Shown here one piece after another: positions 28,959 to 38,265 of a stretch of DNA of 64,000 bases; the stretch's first letter is position 1, and every line of letters starts with the position of its first letter. The stretch is from Rhodoferax sp. (lineage in GTDB: Bacteria; Pseudomonadota; Gammaproteobacteria; Burkholderiales; Burkholderiaceae_C): the NCBI RefSeq assembly GCF_018780565.1, contig NZ_JADMJN010000003.1, positions 604,910-668,909 of the forward strand, in the 5' to 3' direction. The notes beneath the pieces are model-generated. The model saw only the letters and a list, made by a program, of their open reading frames with translations. It did not search any database and was not told the origin of the DNA. Position numbers and translations under genes: made by a program.

Positions 28959-30206
28959 ATGACCCGTCGTCGCGTTGTTGTAACAGGTTTGGGTTGTATC
29001 AGTCCCGTGGGCAACACGGTGACAGATGCCTGGACCAATCTGTTGGCCGGCAAGTCCGGCATTGATCTAATCACCAAATTTGACGCCTCCAGCTTCGCCT
29101 GCAAGATTGCCGGCGAAGTGAAAGGTTTTGATTTGGAGTCCTACATCGGTGCCAAAGAGGCGCGCACGATGGACAGCTTCATTCATTTTGGTGTTGCCGC
29201 AGCCAGTCAGGCCGTTGCCGATGCAGGCTTGCCAACGGGCGAAGCGCTGGACGATGATCTCGCCACGCGTATTGGCGTTGTATTGGGCTCCGGCATCGGC
29301 GGTCTGCCCATGATTGAGAATGTGCATACTGAGTACGTTCAACGCGGTGCTCGTCGTATCTCTCCATTTTTTGTGCCATCCACCATTGTCAATATGGTGG
29401 CTGGCCATGTGTCGATTCGTTTTGGTTTCAAAGGTCCTAACCTCTCCATCGTGACGGCCTGCACAACCGGTCTGCATTGCATTGGCGAAGCCGGGCGCAT
29501 GATCGAGTATGGCGATGCTGACGTGATGGTGGCTGGCGGTGCTGAAGCAACCGTGTCTGCCTTGGGTATTGGTGGTTTTGCCGCCATGCGCGCCTTGAGC
29601 ACCCGTAACGATGACCCCCAGACGGCCTCGCGTCCTTGGGACAAGGACCGTGATGGTTTTGTTCTCGGTGAAGGGGCCGGGGTCATGGTGCTTGAAGAAT
29701 ATGAGCACGCCAAGGCGCGTGGCGCCAAAATTTACGCAGAACTGGGCGGTTTCGGCATGAGTGCGGATGCGGGTCACATGACTGCGCCCAACATGGACGG
29801 TCCTCGCCGTGCCATGCTGAGTGCCTTGCGCAATGCGGGTCTCAACACGGATCAAGTGGACTACCTGAATGCCCATGGCACGTCGACCCCGTTGGGCGAT
29901 TTGAACGAATCGAACGCCATCAAGGCGGCTTTGGGTGATCACGCCAAAAAGATTGTGGTCAATTCCACCAAGTCCATGACCGGGCACTTGTTGGGCGGCG
30001 CAGGCGGTATCGAGTCGGTGTTCACCGTGCTGGCGCTGCATCACCAGAAGAGCCCGCCGACCATCAATATTTACAACCAGGATCCCGACTGTGATCTGGA
30101 CTACTGCGCAAACACTGCGCGGGACATGAAAATCGATGTTGCATTGAAAAACAATTTTGGATTTGGTGGCACCAACGGTTCCCTGGTATTCAAGCGTGCC
30201 TCCTGA
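28959..30206 (+). CDS. fabF: Beta-ketoacyl-ACP synthase II
   Basis: 415 residues. It elongates acyl-ACP by Claisen condensation with malonyl-ACP. The nucleophile is C168 in [10 protein letters not shown], with His in [12 protein letters not shown] (about 308) and in [15 protein letters not shown] (about 344). [11 protein letters not shown] near the C terminus is standard. It ends the fatty-acid cluster; the next gene starts about 50 bases later. Confidence 0.97.
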   Translation: MTRRRVVVTGLGCISPVGNTVTDAWTNLLAGKSGIDLITKFDASSFACKIAGEVKGFDLESYIGAKEARTMDSFIHFGVAAASQAVADAGLPTGEALDDDLATRIGVVLGSGIGGLPMIENVHTEYVQRGARRISPFFVPSTIVNMVAGHVSIRFGFKGPNLSIVTACTTGLHCIGEAGRMIEYGDADVMVAGGAEATVSALGIGGFAAMRALSTRNDDPQTASRPWDKDRDGFVLGEGAGVMVLEEYEHAKARGAKIYAELGGFGMSADAGHMTAPNMDGPRRAMLSALRNAGLNTDQVDYLNAHGTSTPLGDLNESNAIKAALGDHAKKIVVNSTKSMTGHLLGGAGGIESVFTVLALHHQKSPPTINIYNQDPDCDLDYCANTARDMKIDVALKNNFGFGGTNGSLVFKRAS

Positions 30207-30254
30207 AATATTTTCGTCGGTGCTTTCCAGCTCCATCGTTTGATTGAGTCCAGC

Positions 30255-30722
30255 ATGCGCAACGCCCCAGCGGTCAGTTATCCGGTGGGGCGTTCGTCTT
30301 TTCAGGCTTGGCTTATTCTTGGGATGGTCTTGTGTGCGGCTGCTGTGGGGCTGCTTTGGCAGCAGCAGACCGGCCCGGTCGCATGGCGCTGGCACCTGTT
30401 TGTCGTGACGTCGCTGCTTACTTTTGCGTTTGCTGCCGTTCTGTGGTGGCGTACGCCCAAGGGTTGCCTGATGTGGGATGGTCAAAACTGGTGCTGGACT
30501 TGTCCAGGCATGTCGATGGCCGGTACCCTGGCGGTTCATCTGGATTTTCAAGGTCTGATGGTATTGAGTCTGCGCACCGGGGGCCGGGCTCCCCTGTGGC
30601 TGTGGCCGCAGCGTAGTGCGCAACCCGAGTTGTGGCAGGCCTTGCGTTGTGCTGCTTTTGCTCGTGCAGAGCAGCGGCGGGCTATTCAAACAGGTCCTGA
30701 TGCGGATCTTTTGTCCAGGTGA
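30255..30722 (+). CDS. Unknown small membrane protein between fabF and rpoE
   Basis: 155 residues from ATG 30255 (MRNAPAVSYPVGRSSF); a TTG at 30240 would add five. Two hydrophobic segments are visible at about residues 20-37 and 49-68, followed by a Trp-rich soluble part (KGCLMWDGQNWCW, WLWPQRS). The position before rpoE and the two-helix plus Trp-rich design recall small envelope proteins such as the YgfX/CptA group, but I do not recognise the family. It ends 4 bases before the rpoE GTG, so the rpoE promoter must lie within or before it. Confidence 0.75.
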   Translation: MRNAPAVSYPVGRSSFQAWLILGMVLCAAAVGLLWQQQTGPVAWRWHLFVVTSLLTFAFAAVLWWRTPKGCLMWDGQNWCWTCPGMSMAGTLAVHLDFQGLMVLSLRTGGRAPLWLWPQRSAQPELWQALRCAAFARAEQRRAIQTGPDADLLSR

Positions 30723-30726
30723 ACCG

Positions 30727-31374
30727 GTGAATTCAGAGTCCAACTCCCCGGCGTCGCCCCCTGTGCCTGACGCCACAAACAGCGATGCGATGCTGGTCGA
30801 GCGGGCCGTGGCGGGAGAACAAGGTGCTTTTGAGTTGCTCGTCATCAAGTATCAACGGCGTATTCAAAGGCTGATTGGCCGCATGGTGCGAGATGTCGAT
30901 CTGGTCGACGACATTGCCCAGGAGACTTTTATCCGTGCCTATCGGGCCTTGCATCAGTTTCGCGGTGACGCCCAGTTTTACACCTGGCTGTACCGTATTG
31001 CTGTCAATACGGCGAAGAAATTCCTTCTGGAACTCAAGCGCGATCCAACCGTGTCGGAGAACGCTTTCAAATCGGATGACGACGGCGATGAAACTTCTTG
31101 GGCTGGAAGTGAACCAATAGCGAGTGAGACGCCCGAATCACTGTTGGCGGCCAAAGAAATTGCCGCGGCAGTGAATCAGGCCTTGGAGGCCTTGCCCGAG
31201 GACTTGCGACAAGCCCTGACCTTGCGCGAAATTGAAGGTTTGAGTTATGACGAGATCGCGGAAATGATGAATTGCCCTATCGGTACGGTGCGTTCCCGGA
31301 TCTTTCGCGCACGCGAGGCCGTGTCGGCCAAAGTGAAACCGATGCTGGAAAAACAGACCGGCAAGCGCTGGTAG
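30727..31374 (+). CDS. rpoE: RNA polymerase sigma-E factor (ECF)
   Basis: 215 residues from GTG 30727, preceded by AGGTGAA; ATG 30789 is an alternative. Sigma region 2 (about 30-95) contains IKYQRRIQRLIGRMV, DIAQETFIRAYRAL and FYTWLYRIAVNTAKKFL; region 4 (about 155-205) contains LPEDLRQALTLREIEGLSYDEIAEMM split around a helix-turn-helix. The sequence matches RpoE/AlgU. It directs the envelope-stress response and is inhibited by RseA, encoded 14 bases downstream. The operon is rpoE-rseA-rseB-mucD. Confidence 0.95.
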   Translation: MNSESNSPASPPVPDATNSDAMLVERAVAGEQGAFELLVIKYQRRIQRLIGRMVRDVDLVDDIAQETFIRAYRALHQFRGDAQFYTWLYRIAVNTAKKFLLELKRDPTVSENAFKSDDDGDETSWAGSEPIASETPESLLAAKEIAAAVNQALEALPEDLRQALTLREIEGLSYDEIAEMMNCPIGTVRSRIFRAREAVSAKVKPMLEKQTGKRW

Positions 31375-31388
31375 AACGGGACATAAAG

Positions 31389-32030
31389 ATGCAGGACCCT
31401 GTGAAAAATAGTGAGCTTGTTTCGGCGCTGGTCGATGGTCAGTTGCGACCGGAGGAGTTTGCTGAGGTCATTGAGTGGGTGGGTAGCACTGAAGATGCCC
31501 GTGCGACTTGGCACGCTTACCACCTGGTGGGTGATGTCATGCGCTCCAGTGATGCGCTGGCAGGTGGTGTGGACGCGGTTTTCATGGCGCGACTGAGGCA
31601 GGGCCTGCAGCGCGAGACGGCATCACCTGCAGTGCAAAATGCTATTAATTTAATAGCTAATGATGCAATGCCGGAAAGGGCTCGTGCTCTAAATCTATCG
31701 GATATTGAGGCTGCCAATGACAGTCGGTATCGCTGGCGACTGGTGGCCGGGATAGTGTCCCTGGCTCTGGTATCACTCATTGGCTGGCAGGGGTTGGGGC
31801 CTTGGGCGGATCAGTCAGGCACTGTCCGGTTGGCTCAGGGATCGACGCCAGTGACTGGGGCTGGCATCGCACCCCAGCAGGACACGGCCCTTGCGGAACC
31901 TCAGGTGATGATTCGCGATCCGCAGCTCGACGCCTTGCTGGCGGCGCATAAGCAGTTTGGGGGAACGTCTGCGCTACAAATGCCCGCTGGATTTTTGCGA
32001 AATGCCACTTTTGAAGGAGCTGCCCGTTGA
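31389..32030 (+). CDS. rseA: Anti-sigma-E factor RseA/MucA-like
   Basis: 213 residues. The N-terminal cytosolic domain (ELVSALVDGQLRPEEF, ATWHAYHLVGDVMR) is the RseA sigma-binding fold. One membrane helix is at about 117-136, followed by a periplasmic tail where RseB binds and regulated proteolysis begins. A perfect 17-base palindromic element (31641-31657) encodes NAINLIAN at residues 84-91, in the linker between the sigma-binding domain and the membrane. The stop overlaps the TTG start of rseB. Confidence 0.9.
   Translation: MQDPVKNSELVSALVDGQLRPEEFAEVIEWVGSTEDARATWHAYHLVGDVMRSSDALAGGVDAVFMARLRQGLQRETASPAVQNAINLIANDAMPERARALNLSDIEAANDSRYRWRLVAGIVSLALVSLIGWQGLGPWADQSGTVRLAQGSTPVTGAGIAPQQDTALAEPQVMIRDPQLDALLAAHKQFGGTSALQMPAGFLRNATFEGAAR
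31641..31657 (+). repeat. 17-base palindromic element copy in rseA
   Basis: GCTATTAATTTAATAGC is a perfect palindrome with 8-base arms around one T. It is in frame as GCT-ATT-AAT-TTA-ATA-GC (AINLIA) in the linker before the membrane helix. The local base composition is far more AT-rich than the gene around it. Confidence 0.75.
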
Positions 32031-33052
32031 GACAGCCTGAATTTATGGCCGTCGGAGCACTTGCTGTGCTGCTCAGTACAGTGGCCTGCGCTGAAAGCAA
32101 GCTCCCCCTGGCGGCGCCGCTTGTCATGGAGGACAAGGTGGCGGACCGCAGTGTGAGTGAATGGCTCATGCGCATGCATGAGGGCTCGCGTCGGCGTGCC
32201 TATGTGGGCACGTTTGTTGTTTCTGCGGGGGGCAATATGGCCAGTGCCCGCATTTGGCATGTTTGTGACGGCGAGCAGCAGATGGAGCGGGTTGAATCCC
32301 TGACGGGTGTACCTCGGTCCACCTTTCGGCGCAATGACCAGGTGATCACCTTTCTGCCGGATAGCCGGATAGCCGTGGCGGAGCGGCGCGAGTCCCTGGG
32401 CCTGTTTCCGAACTTGCTGCAATCGGCGGATTCTTCCATTGGGCAGTTTTATCAGGTCCGTGCCACCGGGCGTGAGCGTGTTGCTGGCTTTGAAGCCGAT
32501 GTGGTGCAACTGCGGCCTGAGGACAACTTGCGCTTCGGATACCGTGTCTGGACTGAAAAAAAGACGGGTCTCGTGATCAAGCTGCAGACCCTGGACGGCG
32601 AAGGGCGTGTACTGGAACAGGCTGCCTTCTCCGAATTGCAGCTGAACGTGCCTGTGAGCATGAGCAAGTTGACCCGGATGATGGGCAATACCGAGGGTTA
32701 CCAAATTCAGAAGCCGGAAATGGTGAAGACCACGGCCGCTGCCGAGGGCTGGGAGTTGAAAACTGCAGTGCCTGGCTTCAAACCCATGAGTTGCTACAAG
32801 CGAACCGTGGGGGCGGCTGGTGAGACCCGTTCTGAGAACACGGTGCAATGGATCTTTTCGGACGGTCTGGCTTCGGTGTCGCTTTTCGTTGAGGCCTTTG
32901 ACCCCCGGCGCCACGGACAGCCGGGGAGCTTGGCCATGGGGGCGACCCACACGTTGACGCGCCGCATGGGCGACTGGTGGCTCACTGCGGTGGGTGAGGT
33001 GCCTTTGCAGACGCTCACGGTCTTTGCGCAAGGACTTGAGCGCAAAAAATGA
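32027..33052 (+). CDS. rseB: Periplasmic sigma-E regulator RseB/MucB
   Basis: 341 residues. Start assigned to TTG 32027, which overlaps the rseA stop (TTGA), because AAGGAG lies 7 bases upstream; ATG 32045 is an alternative. A signal peptide ends near VACAES. The N-terminal LolA-like domain (SVSEWLMRMHEGSRRRAYVGTF is the family opening, read over 20 residues) and the C-terminal domain fit MucB. It senses mislocalised lipoprotein or LPS and shields RseA from cleavage. Confidence 0.92.
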   Translation: MRQPEFMAVGALAVLLSTVACAESKLPLAAPLVMEDKVADRSVSEWLMRMHEGSRRRAYVGTFVVSAGGNMASARIWHVCDGEQQMERVESLTGVPRSTFRRNDQVITFLPDSRIAVAERRESLGLFPNLLQSADSSIGQFYQVRATGRERVAGFEADVVQLRPEDNLRFGYRVWTEKKTGLVIKLQTLDGEGRVLEQAAFSELQLNVPVSMSKLTRMMGNTEGYQIQKPEMVKTTAAAEGWELKTAVPGFKPMSCYKRTVGAAGETRSENTVQWIFSDGLASVSLFVEAFDPRRHGQPGSLAMGATHTLTRRMGDWWLTAVGEVPLQTLTVFAQGLERKK

Positions 33053-33104
33053 ATCCTTATTTCATTGGGTTAACGGTAAAGAATTGTTTTTCAAAGAAAG
33101 GTCG

Positions 33105-34574
33105 ATGATGATTCGAATCGATTGGAAGAGGTTGAATGCCTGTGTCTTGACCGGTGTGCTGGCGACGGTCACATCGCTGGCTGTTTTGCCCGTGTCGACT
33201 GCGGCAGCCCAGACGCGAACCTTGCCGGATTTCACGGATCTCGTGGAGCAGGTGGGGCCTTCGGTGGTGAACATCCGCACACTGGAAAAGGCGGTCGCTC
33301 GCAATGGCGCTGGTGCTCCGGGCGAAGAGGAGATGCTTGAGTTTTTCCGGCGCTTTGGCCTGCCCATTCCGAATATTCCCCGCCAGGCGCCGCGGCAAAA
33401 TCGACCCCAGCCACAGGAAGAAGACCAGCCACGTGGCGTGGGCTCGGGCTTTATTCTGTCGTCCGACGGGCTCATCATGACCAATGCCCACGTCGTCGAA
33501 GGTGCTGACGAAGTGATTGTGACCCTTACCGACAAGCGCGAGTTCAAAGCCAAAATCATCGGTGCCGACAAACGCAGCGATGTGGCCGTGGTCAAGATCG
33601 AGGCTGCGGGCCTGCCGGCCATTAAAGTGGGTGACGTGAGTCGCCTCAAGGTGGGCGAATGGGTGATGGCCATTGGCTCCCCGTTTGGTTTGGACAACAC
33701 GGTGACCGCCGGTATCGTGAGTGCCAAGCAGCGCGACACAGGTGATTACCTGCCCTTCATCCAGACTGATGTCGCCATCAACCCCGGCAATTCTGGTGGC
33801 CCCTTGATCAATATGCGCGGGGAAGTGGTTGGCATCAACAGCCAGATCTATTCCCGCTCGGGTGGTTCCATGGGTATCTCGTTTGCCATTCCGATGGATG
33901 AGGCGGTGCGCGTGAGCGAGCAACTGCGGATGTCGGGGCGGGTTTCGCGCGGACGCATCGGTGTGCAGATTGATCAGGTGACCAAGGATGTGGCGGAATC
34001 GATCGGGTTGGGCAAGGCGCAAGGCGCCTTGGTGCGTGGCGTTGAGGTCGGCTCTCCGGCAGAGAAGGCTGGTGTGGAAGCGGGCGACATCATCACCAAG
34101 TTTGAAGGAAAACTGGTTGAGAAGTCCAGTGATTTGCCGCGTATGGTGGGTGGGACCAAGCCCGGCACACGCAGCGTACTGACAGTGTTCCGCCGGGGCA
34201 GCTACAAAGACCTGACGGTCACCATTGCTGAAATTGAAGCTGACAAGCCTGTCAGGAAGGCTGCGGACAAGGAAGAAAAACCCAAGGCTTCTTCTGCAGG
34301 ACAGTCGCTTGGATTGGCGGTCAGTGAATTGAGTGAAGCCCAGAAGAAAGAGCTGAAGATCAAAGGTGGCGTCAAGGTGGATACTGTCGCCGATGCAGCG
34401 GCCCGTGCAGGCCTCCGTGAGGGTGACGTCATTGTGGCTATTGCCAACACTGAGGTCGCCACGATGAAGGAGTTTGAAACGGCCGTGTCTAAGCTGGACA
34501 AAAACAAGGCTGTTAACGTTCTGTTTCGACGCGGTGAGTGGGCGCAATATGCGGTGATCCGACCGGCACGTTGA
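33105..34574 (+). CDS. mucD: Periplasmic serine protease MucD/DegP-like
   Basis: 489 residues from ATG 33105, with AAAGG just upstream. A signal peptide (about 1-35, ending STAAAQ) leads to a trypsin-like domain with triad H129 (TNAHVVEG), D159 (RSDVAVVK) and S230 (NPGNSGGPL), then two PDZ domains at about 275-370 and 395-485. It degrades misfolded envelope proteins and is placed in the sigma-E operon as in Pseudomonas. The linker before H129 is Pro/Gln-rich. A hairpin follows its stop. Confidence 0.95.
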   Translation: MMIRIDWKRLNACVLTGVLATVTSLAVLPVSTAAAQTRTLPDFTDLVEQVGPSVVNIRTLEKAVARNGAGAPGEEEMLEFFRRFGLPIPNIPRQAPRQNRPQPQEEDQPRGVGSGFILSSDGLIMTNAHVVEGADEVIVTLTDKREFKAKIIGADKRSDVAVVKIEAAGLPAIKVGDVSRLKVGEWVMAIGSPFGLDNTVTAGIVSAKQRDTGDYLPFIQTDVAINPGNSGGPLINMRGEVVGINSQIYSRSGGSMGISFAIPMDEAVRVSEQLRMSGRVSRGRIGVQIDQVTKDVAESIGLGKAQGALVRGVEVGSPAEKAGVEAGDIITKFEGKLVEKSSDLPRMVGGTKPGTRSVLTVFRRGSYKDLTVTIAEIEADKPVRKAADKEEKPKASSAGQSLGLAVSELSEAQKKELKIKGGVKVDTVADAAARAGLREGDVIVAIANTEVATMKEFETAVSKLDKNKAVNVLFRRGEWAQYAVIRPAR

Positions 34575-34593
34575 GCCTTTTCGACCCGCTATG

Positions 34594-34619
34594 CCCCTTG
34601 CCCGGACTCGGGTTTGGGG
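34594..34619 (+). terminator. Probable mucD terminator
   Basis: Nested arms CCCC-TTG-CCCG and CGGG-TTT-GGGG around a 4-base loop, followed by TTATTTCT. Two short GC stems separated by a symmetric internal loop, 20 bases after the mucD stop. Confidence 0.5.
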
Positions 34620-34973
34620 TTATTTCTGGTGGAGTTGATCGTGAAAACTACGGCGAAAAAATATATTTCTGTGCACGGTTTTGAATGAAAAATGTGTGTC
34701 TTCACTAACTTCTAATTCTGATAATTGCAGTTTTGGTTAGAATAGAGGCCAATCATCACGGATTACAGGCATATGGAAAATGCTGCAGTCCACGATACGG
34801 GATGAATCGACGGGACCCACAGGCGGTCCACAGTTCACCCACAAGTTGTCCAGAGGATGATTCACCAAAAATGTTAATAAGCTGTGTATAAAATTCCTGT
34901 TGCTGCACTGCAACGACTCATGATGACTATTTTTTCGGCTGTACGTCCGGGACTTTTTGCCTACAATGAAGCT

Positions 34974-35040
34974 CCAACCTTCGCAGTTGCCAATAGATTG
35001 TTGGTTCAGGGCGCGTCACCACTCGACGCGCCCTTTTTTC
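34974..35040 (+). ncRNA. Candidate small RNA or lepA leader ending in a terminator
   Basis: A TACAAT box at 34962-34967 would start a transcript near 34974 that runs about 65 bases to the terminator at 35009-35039. It contains a pairing CCAAC/GTTGG (34974-34978 with 35000-35004) before the terminator stem. The -35 region is weak. No known RNA family is recognised. The alternative is a transcription attenuator for lepA. Confidence 0.3.
35009..35039 (+). terminator. Strong rho-independent terminator upstream of lepA
   Basis: Perfect 9-bp stem GGGCGCGTC/GACGCGCCC with loop ACCACTC and a T6 tail. It is far from mucD (435 bases) and only 44 bases before lepA, so it ends either a small RNA or an attenuated lepA leader. 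Confidence 0.9.
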
Positions 35041-35082
35041 TTGGCCTCTCGTTTTAATTCAATCACTTAAGTGTTCTCGTTG

Positions 35083-36894
35083 ATGAATCACATCAGAAAT
35101 TTTTCGATCATTGCGCACATTGATCATGGCAAATCCACATTGGCTGACCGCTTGATTCAGCGTTGTGGTGGCCTGCAAGAGAGGGAGATGGAAGCACAGG
35201 TGCTGGACTCGATGGACATCGAGAAAGAGCGTGGGATAACCATCAAGGCGCAGACCGCCGCACTCAAATACAAAGCGCTCGATGGGCAGGTTTACAACCT
35301 CAATTTGATTGATACACCCGGGCACGTGGACTTCTCGTATGAAGTGAGTCGTTCACTCTCCGCGTGCGAAGGTGCATTGCTGGTGGTCGATGCAAGTCAG
35401 GGCGTGGAAGCGCAAACGGTAGCCAACTGCTACACCGCACTTGAGTTGGGTGTGGAGGTGGTGCCGGTGCTCAACAAAATGGATTTGCCCAATGCCGATC
35501 CAGACAATGCCAAGGCAGAAATTGAAGATGTGATCGGCATTGATGCCACCGATGCGATTCCATGTTCGGCCAAGACCGGTATGGGCATTGACGAAATTCT
35601 GGAAGCGGTAGTGGCACGGATTCCTGCGCCCAAAGGCAACCCGTCCGGGCCGCTGCGCGCCATGATCATTGACAGCTGGTTCGATACCTATGTGGGTGTG
35701 GTGATGCTGGTGCGCGTGGTTGATGGTCGCCTGGGCAAAGGCGAGCGGATCAAGATGATGGCAACCGGCACCACTTACAACGCTGACAGCCTGGGCGTGT
35801 TCACGCCCGGCAACGAGCCGCGCGAATCACTGGAGGCGGGTGAAGTGGGTTACATCATTGCCGGCATTCGGGAATTGCAGGCAGCCAAGGTGGGGGACAC
35901 CATCACCCTGATCAAGCCCGGTACGGGCGGTGCTGCCTTCACGGCAACCGAGGCCTTGCCCGGTTTCAAGGAAATCCAGCCGCAGGTGTTTGCGGGCTTG
36001 TACCCCACCGAGGCGAATCAGTACGAAGGTCTGCGCGACAGCCTGGAAAAGCTCAAGCTCAATGATTCCTCATTGCACTATGAGCCCGAGGTGTCGCAGG
36101 CGCTCGGCTTTGGTTTTCGCTGCGGCTTCCTTGGTCTTTTGCACATGGAGATCGTGCAGGAGCGTCTGGAGCGCGAGTTTGACCAGGATCTGATCACCAC
36201 GGCACCCAGCGTGGTGTACCAGGTGGTGCAGGCCGACGGTGAAGTGAAGATGGTGGAGAACCCGTCCAAGATGCCTGACCAGGGACGGCTCGATGAGGTG
36301 CGCGAACCCATCGTGACCGTGCACCTGTACATGCCGCAGGATTACGTGGGCGCCGTGATGACGCTGGCCAACCAGAAGCGTGGTGTGCAGATGAACATGG
36401 CCTACCACGGGCGACAGGTCATGCTCACTTATGAGATGCCGCTGGCCGAAATCGTGCTCGACTTCTTTGACAAGCTCAAGTCGGTGTCGCGGGGCTATGC
36501 CTCCATGGACTATGAGTTCAAGGAATACCGTGCCGCCGATGTGGTGAAGGTCGATATTTTGCTCAACGGTGACAAGGTCGATGCCCTGTCGATCATCGTG
36601 CACCGCTCGCAATCGCAATACCGCGGCCGGGCCGTGGTGGCCAAGATGCGGGAAGTCATTTCCCGCCAGATGTACGACGTCGCGATCCAGGCCGCCATCG
36701 GGGCCAACATCATTGCGCGTGAGACAATCAAAGCCCTGCGCAAGAACGTGATCGCCAAGTGTTATGGCGGCGATATTTCGCGTAAACGCAAGCTCCTGGA
36801 TAAACAAAAAGAAGGTAAAAAACGCATGAAGCAGATTGGCTCCGTGGAAGTGCCGCAGGAAGCGTTCCTGGCGATTTTGCAGGTGGACGGCTGA
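35083..36894 (+). CDS. lepA: Elongation factor 4 (LepA)
   Basis: 603 residues from ATG 35083 ([19 protein letters not shown]). A translational GTPase that binds the ribosome and back-translocates or assists initiation. G-domain motifs are [17 protein letters not shown] and NKMDLP; the C-terminal LepA-specific domain with [17 protein letters not shown] is complete. It overlaps lepB by one base, as in E. coli, and starts the chain lepA-lepB-rnc-era-recO-pdxJ-acpS. Confidence 0.98.
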   Translation: MNHIRNFSIIAHIDHGKSTLADRLIQRCGGLQEREMEAQVLDSMDIEKERGITIKAQTAALKYKALDGQVYNLNLIDTPGHVDFSYEVSRSLSACEGALLVVDASQGVEAQTVANCYTALELGVEVVPVLNKMDLPNADPDNAKAEIEDVIGIDATDAIPCSAKTGMGIDEILEAVVARIPAPKGNPSGPLRAMIIDSWFDTYVGVVMLVRVVDGRLGKGERIKMMATGTTYNADSLGVFTPGNEPRESLEAGEVGYIIAGIRELQAAKVGDTITLIKPGTGGAAFTATEALPGFKEIQPQVFAGLYPTEANQYEGLRDSLEKLKLNDSSLHYEPEVSQALGFGFRCGFLGLLHMEIVQERLEREFDQDLITTAPSVVYQVVQADGEVKMVENPSKMPDQGRLDEVREPIVTVHLYMPQDYVGAVMTLANQKRGVQMNMAYHGRQVMLTYEMPLAEIVLDFFDKLKSVSRGYASMDYEFKEYRAADVVKVDILLNGDKVDALSIIVHRSQSQYRGRAVVAKMREVISRQMYDVAIQAAIGANIIARETIKALRKNVIAKCYGGDISRKRKLLDKQKEGKKRMKQIGSVEVPQEAFLAILQVDG

Positions 36895-37859
36895 TGCAGG
36901 CCCTGACCTCTCTCATCCTGGCCGCATTTGTTGCCTACGCGGGTGCTTGGTACTTTGGCTTCGTTGAAGGCAATTTTGCATTGCTGCTGTTTCTTGCAAC
37001 AGTGGTTACCGGCCTTTACTGGCTGGCCGAGCGCTTCTATTTTTTGCCGAAGCGTCAGGCTGCGGCAGCACTGCTTGAAGCTGAATCCGTCCAACGTCGT
37101 GAAGAATTGATGCGCCAGGGCATCACGCATGTCGATGTGAACGTTTCCGAGGCCAGAAGCCGCATCCTTGCGCAGCCCTGGTGGCTGGACTGGACTGCCG
37201 GTTTGTTTCCGGTGATCATTGCGGTGTTTTTCCTGCGCTCATTTTTGTTCGAGCCGTTCAAGATACCGTCGGGTTCGATGATTCCAACCTTGCTGGTGGG
37301 GGATCTGATTCTGGTGAACAAGTTTCACTATGGCGTGCGTTTGCCCGTGATCAATACCAAGATCACCGAGGGCAACAAGCCGCAGCGCGGCGATGTCATG
37401 GTGTTTCGCTATCCACCCAAACCCAGTCTGGATTACATCAAGCGGGTCGTGGGCACACCGGGTGACGAGGTCGCCTACCTGAACAAGCGCCTCACCATCA
37501 ATGGCAAAGCGATCGAGACGACGGAGTTGCCCGAGTTCTTTGATGAAGACCTGATGCGTTATTTCAAGCAGTACCAGGAGACTTTGGGTGAGCATAAGCA
37601 TGGCATTCTGAACGACGCTGATCGACCCGCATTCGTACCGGGGGTCGAGGACTTTGTTTTCAAACAAAATTGCCGTTACACCGTTGAGGGTGTGGTGTGC
37701 AAGGTGCCTGAAGGCCACTATTTCATGATGGGTGACAACCGCGATAATTCGCTGGATTCACGCTACTGGGGTTTTGTGCCTGACAAGAACATTGTCGGCA
37801 AAGCATTCTTTGTCTGGATGAACTTCGGCAGCTTGAAGCGCATCGGCTCGTTCAATTGA
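36894..37859 (+). CDS. lepB: Signal peptidase I
   Basis: 321 residues, two N-terminal membrane segments (about 4-22 and 28-47) and a further hydrophobic stretch before the catalytic domain (about 103-116). The Ser-Lys dyad is S128 (PSGSMIPTL) and K183 (DYIKRVVG), 55 residues apart as in E. coli. The box with GDNRDNSLDSRYWGFVP is present. It removes signal peptides from secreted proteins at the outer face of the inner membrane. It is the downstream partner of lepA. Confidence 0.97.
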   Translation: MQALTSLILAAFVAYAGAWYFGFVEGNFALLLFLATVVTGLYWLAERFYFLPKRQAAAALLEAESVQRREELMRQGITHVDVNVSEARSRILAQPWWLDWTAGLFPVIIAVFFLRSFLFEPFKIPSGSMIPTLLVGDLILVNKFHYGVRLPVINTKITEGNKPQRGDVMVFRYPPKPSLDYIKRVVGTPGDEVAYLNKRLTINGKAIETTELPEFFDEDLMRYFKQYQETLGEHKHGILNDADRPAFVPGVEDFVFKQNCRYTVEGVVCKVPEGHYFMMGDNRDNSLDSRYWGFVPDKNIVGKAFFVWMNFGSLKRIGSFN

Positions 37860-37887
37860 AATTGCTTTTACCAGTAAGGGGAAACAT

Positions 37888-38241
37888 ATGACGGTTCAGT
37901 TCAGGTCCAGGCAGCGTGGCGTGTCTTTCTTGGGGCTCTTGATTGTGGGCGGCTTTCTGGCCGTCGCAGGGGTCATCACGGCGCAAATTGTTCCGACAGC
38001 GATTGAGTACCAGGCAGTTGTCAAGGCCGCTAACAAGGCGAGTCAGGGCAGTACGGTGGCTGAAGTTCGAAACCTTTTCGACAAGGCTGCCGCCATTGAC
38101 AACATCAGCTCGATCATGGGGAAAGATCTGGAAGTCACCAAGGAAGGCGACAAAATTGTTGTGATTTTTGCTTACCAGCGTGAGATTCACCTGGCAGGTC
38201 CGGGTTACCTGACCCTCAAATACGCCGGGCGTTCCAAATAG
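37888..38241 (+). CDS. DUF4845 membrane protein
   Basis: 117 residues. A basic N terminus and one helix with a pilin-like start (RGVSFLGLLIVGGFLAVAG, residues 10-28) are followed by a small periplasmic domain. DUF4845 proteins are found between lepB and rnc in many beta- and gammaproteobacteria, as here. Function unknown; the resemblance to type IV pilin N termini is limited to the hydrophobic helix. Confidence 0.88.
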   Translation: MTVQFRSRQRGVSFLGLLIVGGFLAVAGVITAQIVPTAIEYQAVVKAANKASQGSTVAEVRNLFDKAAAIDNISSIMGKDLEVTKEGDKIVVIFAYQREIHLAGPGYLTLKYAGRSK

Positions 38242-38265
38242 TGCGCTGGCATCGAGGTATCGGGC

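Larger units (their letters stand above)
34575..35082. other. 508-base intergenic region between mucD and lepA
   Basis: No protein gene is seen. Contents in order: a probable mucD terminator (34594-34619), an AT-rich stretch (about 34640-34745), a section with degenerate DnaA-box-like words around 34815-34860 (judged fortuitous), a -10-like TACAAT (34962-34967), a short predicted transcript and a very strong terminator (35009-35039) 44 bases before lepA. Confidence 0.7.

Noticed and set aside
29067..30848. 593-codon open frame on the minus strand opposite fabF and beyond
   Set aside because: It mirrors the codon bias of fabF, has no recognisable domain, and fabF is fully conserved on the plus strand.
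34815..34860. Words like CCACA and TTGTCCA that recall DnaA boxes near an origin
   Set aside because: None matches TTATCCACA well, no dnaA, dnaN, gidA or parA gene is nearby, and the surroundings are the ordinary mucD-lepA spacer.
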